Source of the DNA: Parcubacteria group bacterium GW2011_GWA2_49_9
GTDB taxonomy: Bacteria; Patescibacteriota; Minisyncoccia; Phycocordibacterales; UBA10002
Length of the DNA stretch: 34,611 nucleotides
Direction: 5' to 3'
Assembly (NCBI GenBank): GCA_001004005.1
Contig: LCQF01000027.1
Coordinates: 1 to 34,611, forward strand
The position numbers and the translations under genes were made by a program. Shown here in pieces: positions 25,976-33,334 of the stretch (positions are counted from its first letter, which is position 1; each line of letters opens with the position of its first letter). The notes below the pieces were generated by a model. The model ran no database searches and had not been told where the DNA came from. It saw only the letters and a program-made list of their open reading frames with translations.

Positions 25976-28900
25976 TTAACGAAATAGCTCCTGCACGTCC
26001 TCCCATGTGAGCTTTTGAAAGAGGTCTTTGCTTTCCCCAATGAGAGCATCAAAGAGCTTTTTCTTTTTCTGCTGAAGCGCAACAATCTTCTCTTCAATGG
26101 TTCCGGTCGTGATAAGCCGATACACGTTGACGGACTGCTTCTGTCCGATGCGGTGCGCACGGTCAATCGCCTGATTTTCAACGCTCGGATTCCACCACGG
26201 GTCGAAGATGATGACCGTATCCGCGGCGGTGAGGTTCAGCCCAGTGCCTCCGGCCCGAAGACTGATGAGAAATACGTGGATAGTCGGGTCGGCATTGAAC
26301 TTTTCAACAAGCTCCTGCCTCTTTTCGGTTTTGCCGGAAAGATAGAGGTGCGGCACATTCTTTGAGCGGAGCTCTTCGGAAAGAATATCTAGCATCCCCG
26401 TGAACTGGCTGAACACAAGCACCTTGCGCTTGTTCTCGCATACCTCTTCGACCAGCTCGTTGAACATATCCAATTTGGCGGACTCGTAGTCGCGATACGA
26501 CGTACCTTTAAGAAGGAGCACTGGATGATTGCACACCTGGCGTAATTTCATCAGTCCGGCGAAAATATGGATGCGCGATTTCTCAAATCCTCGCTCTTTG
26601 ACGGTTTTGAACATATCGCTTTTAACCCGCGAGAGAACCTCTTGATACAAGAGACTCTGCGCGGCGCTTAACCGACAGTGGCTCGTCTGCTCAACCTTGG
26701 GAGGAAGCTCCTTAAGCACTTCGCCTTTCGTGCGGCGAAGCATAAAGCACTCAACTTTCTTACGCAGTAATTCCAGCGCTTTCGCATCGCCGCGCTCCAT
26801 GATGGGCTTATGAAAACGTTTTGCAAATGTCTTGTACGAGCCGAGAAAGCCCGGCATAAGAAAATCAAAAATGGACCAGATTTCCGAGACGCTGTTCTCA
26901 AGCGGCGTTCCGGTCAGCGCTAGCCTGTGGTCCGCGTCCACCTCCTTGGCTACTTGGGCGCTCTTCGTGGCGTGATTCTTGATGAACTGCGCCTCGTCAA
27001 GCACACAATAGTTGAACGTGATGCCTGCTTTTTTATACGCCTCGCCGTCCTTTTTCAGCGTCGCGTAACCGGTGATGAGAAGGTCGTATGCGGTGGCATT
27101 CGCGATAAGTGCTTCGCGCTCTCTCGGCGTGCCGTCTACCACCGCAACGACAAGCGTCGGCGCAAATCGGGACGCCTCAATCTGCCAATTATAGAGAAGT
27201 GTCTTCGGGCACACGACGAGGGACGGTTTGCCTTTCATCCGCTCCTTTTCTAACAGCACCAGAGTCTGTATGGTTTTCCCGAGTCCCATATCATCGGCCA
27301 GGACACCCGCGAAGTGATAGGAGCGGAGAAAATAGAGCCATTCCACTCCCTCTTTCTGATAGGGTCGCAAAAACGCCTCGTGCGTTTTTGAAAGTCTGAC
27401 CGGCTTGACCGGCTTCCCTGCCTTGATCTCCTTCAGGAATCGCGCGAAGCCTTTTCCCCGCGTTGCCGTGTAGTGCGGCGAACTCGTCATCACATACTCT
27501 ATCTCAGGCGCGTGGTACAGTCTTCCTTCGAATTGTCCGTTCTCTCGTTCTTCAAAACTCTCAAGCATCCCGACAAAGCGTTCAATCTCTTCTATGTTGG
27601 TAACCCGCGAAAGACGCCCATCCTGCCGTCTCCAAAAAGCGTGTCCTTCCTTGAAGAAGCGGTTGAGGTCGGCAATCGAGAGACGGTCGGGGCCGCAGTA
27701 ACAGGCCGCGTCAAAGGCGAGCCAGTCGGTATCCGTCTTCGCATCTATGGAAACATCGGCTCGAAAGATGTCCTGTTCAAATGAAAGCGTATCGCGTGCA
27801 AAGCGTATCTCGCACTCGGACTTCTCGCAATGTTCCGAAAGCTTGGCCCAGTGTGTGTCGTAGAACTCCGCGATATTCGCAAGTCCCTTAAGCGTCCGCG
27901 TCCCGCCTCTGTTGAGACCGATGTCCTGCTCATAGAACCGCTTGAACAGCGCGAGCTCGGTCTTTTTTTCTATGGACGCATAATGAATATTCTTTCCGTT
28001 GATGATGAGAATGGTGTCTCCAGGATGCTCGAATCCACCACGATGCTTGATCAAAAGTCTTCCGTGCTGGCGGCCGACATACACGCTCTCCGTGACGTTC
28101 TGTATGAAGCACCCATAATCCAGAGCCGGATGGATGGACAGCGTCTCGTCATCAAACGAAAAGTCAACGAGCAGGATTTCTTTGGGTTCATCGAAAAGCC
28201 GGATATCATAGTCTGGAGTAAGGTCGGTCGTAAGGTCAAGGTGTTCTTTTGCCTCTTTGAGAAGAGCGTTGATGCGCACCGTTTCTTCAAGCGTGAGGTC
28301 GGCGAGAGTGCGCGACTTGGTTGACCTCCCTGTCTTGTACTCATAGTTGGTGCGCGACCTTGCTCGCGCCGCGAGTACCGCGAGCGCTGTCGGCATGGCG
28401 TATACCGAGAGCCGAGGAATTCAAACACGAACCTCCTGCGCGTATGTTTTTTGTATTCGTTGTAGTCTTCTTGGAGCCAAAGTGCGGCCTTACGTTTCGG
28501 AGGAGAGAGGTCAATCGCGAGAGGTGCTCCTCTTCCGTGGGTGTACCCCGAATACACCTCAAGACCAGACTCCGCGACGAGACGAAACAACTTTGCAAAA
28601 TCAGTATCTTGTCGCAACACGCCATACCTCGGCGCGGATTGCTCTGTTTTCAAATAGGCAAAGAATTCTTTTTGCCCAGGCGTGAGCGCATCGCTGTGTT
28701 CCAAAATATGCTTCACGCTTGCGAGCTGGTAAGGGTCGTCCTTGCGATGCAGGGACAATCGTCCGTTCCACTCCGAAAACTCAAGAAAATACGGCGTCAG
28801 CGAAAACGTCGGCGCAGGCCGACGAGTGAGGGGGGTTTCGACACGAGCCGGCGCTTCCGACAACTCCTGCCTTCGCTTGACGTCTTGAAGCTTCTCTATG

Positions 28901-29337
28901 AGCCTTTCGATCTGTTCTGCGGTCGCGTTTCCCTGAAGCGCGGCCGACACATCCGATGCGGAAGCGGCGTTTTCGGAAAGGATGACGGCATCATGCACAC
29001 GAACAGTGCTCTCTCCCACTTTTTCCAGATACTGCTTTCCATACTTTTCAATGAAAGCGAGGCCGAGCGCCGCCGCATGTTTGCAGAGGTCATCATAGGG
29101 ACAGGTGCATGCAAAATCCGAGAAAGAAGAACCTTTCGGATCAAACGTAAGGGATGTCTCGTACTCCTCGCTTCCGTACACCGCAGCTTTTACCTGTATT
29201 GTGGCGTCCTTCTGTTTGAGTACGGCAAGCGTATCCACCGCGCCAGACTGAAAATAGTCTTTGCCGCGCGCAAAGATGCGCGACTCAAAATACCCACGTA
29301 GTTTGCGTTCCATTCGTTTTGTACCATCATCAGTCAT
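25976..29337 (-). pseudogene. SNF2-family DEAD/DEAH helicase with N-terminal SWIM zinc finger, frameshifted near 28400
   Basis: SWIM motif FACTCPYDDLCKH; SNF2 motifs LADDMGLGKTIQTL, DEAQFIKNHATK, LTGTPLEN, SLRAGGTGLNLTAADTVIIFDPWWNPSVENQAIDRAHRIGQ; ORFs 28051-29337 and 25976-28396 in different frames. Confidence 0.88.
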
Positions 29338-29429
29338 ATGTCTTTCGCCTTGAGTGTCTCCGATAACATCACGAGAATAGCATACGCCTCGTGCCGGTTA
29401 AAGACCGTGCAGTCTCGCCATTGTTCCAT
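29334..29429 (-). CDS. Possible 31-aa ORF translationally coupled to the SNF2 gene
   Basis: MEQWRDCTVFNRHEAYAILVMLSETLKAKDI*; ATGA overlap with the SNF2 start. Confidence 0.35.
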   Translation of the reverse strand: MEQWRDCTVFNRHEAYAILVMLSETLKAKDI

Positions 29430-29454
29430 CGCCTGAAGTGCGTAGCAAGATTTG

Positions 29455-29484
29455 CTTGACGGGGATATAGCGATTTTGCTATAA
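29455..29484 (+). promoter_or_regulatory. Promoter for the XRE gene
   Basis: TTGACG-18 bp-TATAAT about 8 nt upstream of the ATG. Confidence 0.65.
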
Positions 29485-29493
29485 TTTGGACAT

Positions 29494-29727
29494 ATGAGAA
29501 ACCTGGACAAGGCGTTCAAACAATATCTAAAGGAATCACGAATGAATTTGGTACAACAGATTCGGGAACTTCGGCTCAAAAAGAAACTCACGCAAAAGAT
29601 GGTCGCGAAACGCGCTAATATGCCCCAGTCGGTCATCGCACGTCTCGAAAGCGGCGAGCACAGCTTCTCGCTCGACACGCTTCAGCGCATCGCGTTTGTG
29701 TACAATAAGAAAGTGGCGTTGGTTTAA
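29494..29727 (+). CDS. XRE-family HTH protein (antitoxin-like)
   Basis: IRELRLKKKLTQKMVAKRANMPQSVIARLESGEHSFSLDTLQRIA. Confidence 0.88.
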   Translation: MRNLDKAFKQYLKESRMNLVQQIRELRLKKKLTQKMVAKRANMPQSVIARLESGEHSFSLDTLQRIAFVYNKKVALV

Positions 29728-29833
29728 CTCCTCGCTCTCACTATCTTCACTTACCTCTCCCTCAACTACCCCTCTAGCTCCTCTTTACTTAGGTAAAGAG
29801 TAGCCCTATAGCTGTTGCGACGGGGTTGCGAAA

Positions 29834-30589
29834 TTAGCTTTTAGGGCACATATCCCACATGTATTGAAACCATGTGCGGAACGAATCGGCGAGATTTTTA
29901 TTCACGATGACGGTAAATGTTATCTCGTCGTCGGTGCCGACCTTGCCTAAGGTTTGGTGATGCATGATGTTCACATGGTCGCCGAAAATATCGATACCGG
30001 ACGTCGTCGCGTACTTTTTCGGCAGGAATTTATAGCTCTTTCCCACCTCTTGAATGATGGGGTGATTGCTTTCCTTCACTTCGTAATCAAACAAATGATG
30101 CATCGGTATCTTTTTCGTCTTTAACTGTTGGAGAAATGCCGGGATAAATGACTTCACCCGTTCATCAAGCCACGCACCTTGCGCGGCGATAGAGTAGAAC
30201 GGTTTGCCGGTTTTAATGATGTCGCGCATATACTGTTTCCATCCCTCCTTGCCACGATAGGTATGTACTCGATAGGTGGATGGGGTACTGAAGTGAAGTT
30301 TTTCCAGTTCGGGAAGCGCCTTATCAACCGCTTCAAGTTTTTCAATCACGATTTCCGTCAGCTTTTTCGGCTCTACGGCCTGATATTTGTTTTCTACTGA
30401 CTCGACTACCTCAAACACAAGGCCTTTTTCCATAAGGCGATTCAAAGAATCGTACACATTTCGGCGATGCACTCCGGATTTTTCGGAGATTACACCCACG
30501 CCAACCTCACCATGCCGGAGCAGTGTTTCGTATATCTTGGCCTCGTTCTTTGAAAGCCCGAGGGATTGTAAAAGCTCCTGATGATCCAT
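29834..30589 (-). CDS. TrmB-family transcriptional regulator
   Basis: LLQSLGLSKNEAKIYETLLRHGEVGVGVISEKSGVHRRNVYDSLNRLMEKGLV; C-terminal effector region. Confidence 0.9.
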   Translation of the reverse strand: MDHQELLQSLGLSKNEAKIYETLLRHGEVGVGVISEKSGVHRRNVYDSLNRLMEKGLVFEVVESVENKYQAVEPKKLTEIVIEKLEAVDKALPELEKLHFSTPSTYRVHTYRGKEGWKQYMRDIIKTGKPFYSIAAQGAWLDERVKSFIPAFLQQLKTKKIPMHHLFDYEVKESNHPIIQEVGKSYKFLPKKYATTSGIDIFGDHVNIMHHQTLGKVGTDDEITFTVIVNKNLADSFRTWFQYMWDMCPKS

Positions 30590-30596
30590 GTTTTTT

Positions 30597-30665
30597 TGTC
30601 ATTCCCGCGAAGGCGGGAATCCAGTCTTATATTCTCTGGATTCCACTTTAGAGTGGAATGACAGA
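30597..30665. repeat. GTCATTCCCGCGAAGGCGGGAATCCAG plus inverted copy
   Basis: TGTCATTCCCGCGAAGGCGGGAATCCAG..CTGGATTCCACTTTAGAGTGGAATGACAG. Confidence 0.85.
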
Positions 30666-30798
30666 ATGATTATACACAAGGCCGTAGTTTTGTAAAGGTG
30701 GTAACTACCACTCGCGAGTCCTATTTGCCACTCACTCATTAAGTTTAAGAGTTATAGTTGGACAGTTCGACAAAGAACTTGGACAAGATGGAGGAAAC

Positions 30799-31320
30799 AT
30801 GAATGATCGAGAGAGAAGCGAATTAGCAAGGCTAGGCGTTGCCGTTGCAGCAGATGGTACCTACAGTCTCAATGAATACGTACTCGCATGCATACGCGCA
30901 GGCACACCGCAACTATGGATGAGCGAAGAGCTTGCCGTCTGGACAACTAAAGAATGCCAGATAATGTTTGGAGACGATACTGACAAAGAAATGATTGGGG
31001 GCAAATCTCGCTGCGTAGTTCCCCATGACGAGACGAGCAGAGCAGAGTGGTTCAACTACAAAAGGCCACTCCAGTTATTCCAGGAACTGCGGGACATCAA
31101 ACCCAGATGGAAAAAAGAGGGCGTTCCAGGGAAGATACTGACGATATGTATCTTCTACCGCCAAGGAGCCAGTCCGCTTTTTCATCCAGTATACGCGGTG
31201 TATGTAATTGAAACGGAGGCTGTCACTGCTAAAACTGTTCTGTATGACAAGCGCACATCCAGGGAAAATGCGCCCTACTCAACACTTGACCTTGGTGAAT
31301 ACTCCAAGTTCGTCATGTAG
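30799..31320 (+). CDS. Hypothetical protein, 173 aa
   Basis: ORF with upstream GGAGGAAAC Shine-Dalgarno and downstream hairpin plus T tract. Confidence 0.75.
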   Translation: MNDRERSELARLGVAVAADGTYSLNEYVLACIRAGTPQLWMSEELAVWTTKECQIMFGDDTDKEMIGGKSRCVVPHDETSRAEWFNYKRPLQLFQELRDIKPRWKKEGVPGKILTICIFYRQGASPLFHPVYAVYVIETEAVTAKTVLYDKRTSRENAPYSTLDLGEYSKFVM

Positions 31321-31340
31321 CGTCGAGTGCAGGCCTTACA

Positions 31341-31370
31341 AGGCGATCAAGTCATCTTGACCGCTTTTTT
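31341..31370 (+). terminator. Intrinsic terminator of the 173-aa gene, abutting the ddl stop codon
   Basis: GCGATCAAG-TCAT-CTTGACCGC-TTTTTT, one mismatch. Confidence 0.7.
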
Positions 31371-32589
31371 ATTGCACTTTAGGGCCACCAACCTTAGAGA
31401 GAATCTCGGAGGAGAAGGTATGGGTGAGTTTTTGTTCGGCGGCGAAACGCTCTTCGGCGAGAGCGATGAGTTTGGTAACAAGTTCAACGCCGGAGACGCC
31501 GGACTTTTTCCAATTGTGTACGTAGAGGCTGCCGGGGAGCAGGTTCACTTCGTTTACGAACACTTTTTTGGTTGAACCGTCAATAAGAAAATCAACGCGG
31601 GCGATGCCGGTACAACCGAGTGTTTTGTAAGTTTTCTTGCCGAGTTCCTGGACCTGCTTCGTGAGGTCGTCACCAATGTTTGCGGGAATCTCGCTGTAGT
31701 TATTGTGGGCTCCCCCACCCTTCTTCCCCCCCGAAAGATATTTATCTTTGAAATCAAAGAATTCTGTTTTGTTGAGAGGGCGTTCCACCGACGCAAGCGT
31801 CAGTTCGTCGTTGCCGATAATCGGAAGTGTTACCTCAATCAAATCCTCCACCCCTTCTTCCACCAATACTTTGTCATCATAGTGTAGCGCGACTTCAATA
31901 GCGTTTTCAAGTTCGGTGGTGTCACTTTCTGGATTCCCGCTTTCTCGGGAATGACAGAGGGGGGAGGCGGAATGACGGGACTTACCCGTCACCTTCGTAA
32001 TACCGATACTGGAGCCGAGATGGACAGGCTTTACGAACAGCGGATATTTAAGCTTTGCAATTCTCTCGAGCCATAGTTTTTTTGACTGTTCATAGTCGGT
32101 TTTGGTAAACACAACAAACGGCACGACCGACACACCTTCGTGCTCAAGCACCTGTTTGGTGAATGCTTTGTCCATCGCCACCGATGAAGCTGCCATATCG
32201 CACCCGACAAACGGCACATTCGCCATACGGAGTAGTCCCATCAGCGAGCCGTCCTCGCCGTACGTCCCGTGCATTGAGGGAAACACAACATCAATTTTCA
32301 CTTTTCTCCCTCTGGGAAAGCCTGGCCAGATGAGCGTAAGTCCGTTATCAAAAGAGAGTTGCACCTTTTTCTGCTTCTTCAGAATCGCCTCGTAATTCGG
32401 CTGTTTGAAAAACGCCAAATCATTCATCGCTTTGTCGCAGTACCAATCCCCTTCTTTGGTGATATAGATTGGCCAAATATCAAAGCTGTTAGTCGCTTTC
32501 AGCGAATCTATAATTGGAATATGCGCCGTGATGATAGACACATCATGTTCCGCGCTCCGCCCTCCGAAAATGACTGCAATTGTTTTCAT
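31369..32589 (-). CDS. ddl: D-alanine--D-alanine ligase with in-frame repeat-derived peptide
   Basis: IAVIFGGRSAEHDVSIITA, FPSMHGTYGEDGSLMGLL, FVKPVHLGSSIGITKV, ARVDFLIDG..FVNEVNLLPGS. Confidence 0.95.
   Translation of the reverse strand: MKTIAVIFGGRSAEHDVSIITAHIPIIDSLKATNSFDIWPIYITKEGDWYCDKAMNDLAFFKQPNYEAILKKQKKVQLSFDNGLTLIWPGFPRGRKVKIDVVFPSMHGTYGEDGSLMGLLRMANVPFVGCDMAASSVAMDKAFTKQVLEHEGVSVVPFVVFTKTDYEQSKKLWLERIAKLKYPLFVKPVHLGSSIGITKVTGKSRHSASPLCHSRESGNPESDTTELENAIEVALHYDDKVLVEEGVEDLIEVTLPIIGNDELTLASVERPLNKTEFFDFKDKYLSGGKKGGGAHNNYSEIPANIGDDLTKQVQELGKKTYKTLGCTGIARVDFLIDGSTKKVFVNEVNLLPGSLYVHNWKKSGVSGVELVTKLIALAEERFAAEQKLTHTFSSEILSKVGGPKVQ
31926..31960. repeat. GTCATTCCC-type repeat inside ddl
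   Basis: TTTCTGGATTCCCGCTTTCTCGGGAATGACAG, encoding CHSRESGNPES in frame. Confidence 0.9.
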
Positions 32590-32596
32590 TGAAAAA

Positions 32597-33301
32597 TCAC
32601 TTATTGTAGTGGCTAAGTACCTGAAGAATCTTAACACGAACACTGGGTATCAGTATTAACAAAACCGACATAGAAATTAGTGAAATACTCACAAAACCAA
32701 AACTAAAGATTGTTATACCGATACCAGTAACCTCACTGTTTTCAATAATGCTAAAACCAAACAAGGTTAAGCTGTAATTATTTTCTATTTTGGGTAATTC
32801 AAACAACTTCTTGTTCCAAAAATATTGGTCTCCCAGAACATCTAGGTTATTTGAACCGCATTGTAGTATGTTTAACCCGCTTGAGAAAAAGTTTACTGGC
32901 TCACCCTTGACTAAAATCTGTTGACCGTTTAAATGAAAAGAACCCGCGAGTCCTGTAGCAGAAGCATGCCGAGGATTATCAGGGTAGTTTTGGTATGTAT
33001 CAAAAGGCTCTAGTGTTTGTATTTCCTGTATAAGTTTATGTATCTCGTCCAAAGTAGCCCTATACTTCAGCCCGTTTTCTAACAGACCAGGTAATTCTGC
33101 AATAGTTAAGGTTGAATTCTTCTTAAAAAGATTGGCGGCGAGGAAGGAATCAATTCGTACACTTATTTCCGCGTTGTTACAATCCGAGAAAATCTTCTGT
33201 GACAACATTTCAGCAAACTCCACTGACTTGATTGCGTAAGAGAGAAGCGGGGAGAAGAGCATCAAAAGTGTCACACCACAGATTGCTAATGTTGTTCTCA
33301 T
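32597..33301 (-). CDS. Hypothetical membrane protein with signal peptide and C-terminal TM segments
   Basis: 234-aa ORF; MRTTLAICGVTLLMLFSPLLSYA; ITIFSFGFVSISLISMSVLLILI. Confidence 0.7.
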   Translation of the reverse strand: MRTTLAICGVTLLMLFSPLLSYAIKSVEFAEMLSQKIFSDCNNAEISVRIDSFLAANLFKKNSTLTIAELPGLLENGLKYRATLDEIHKLIQEIQTLEPFDTYQNYPDNPRHASATGLAGSFHLNGQQILVKGEPVNFFSSGLNILQCGSNNLDVLGDQYFWNKKLFELPKIENNYSLTLFGFSIIENSEVTGIGITIFSFGFVSISLISMSVLLILIPSVRVKILQVLSHYNK

Positions 33302-33334
33302 TGAAAATTGATAATTGTAAATTGAAAATTCTTT

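Noticed and set aside
25976-31369. Classic transposon or prophage as the source of the island
   Set aside because: No transposase, integrase, terminase or structural phage gene recognised; only the gene-tail repeats support mobility.
31327-31575. ORF 31327-31575(+) and the similar 25696-26010(+), which share a peptide
   Set aside because: The similarity is explained by the antisense of the duplicated ddl tail, not by a shared plus-strand protein.
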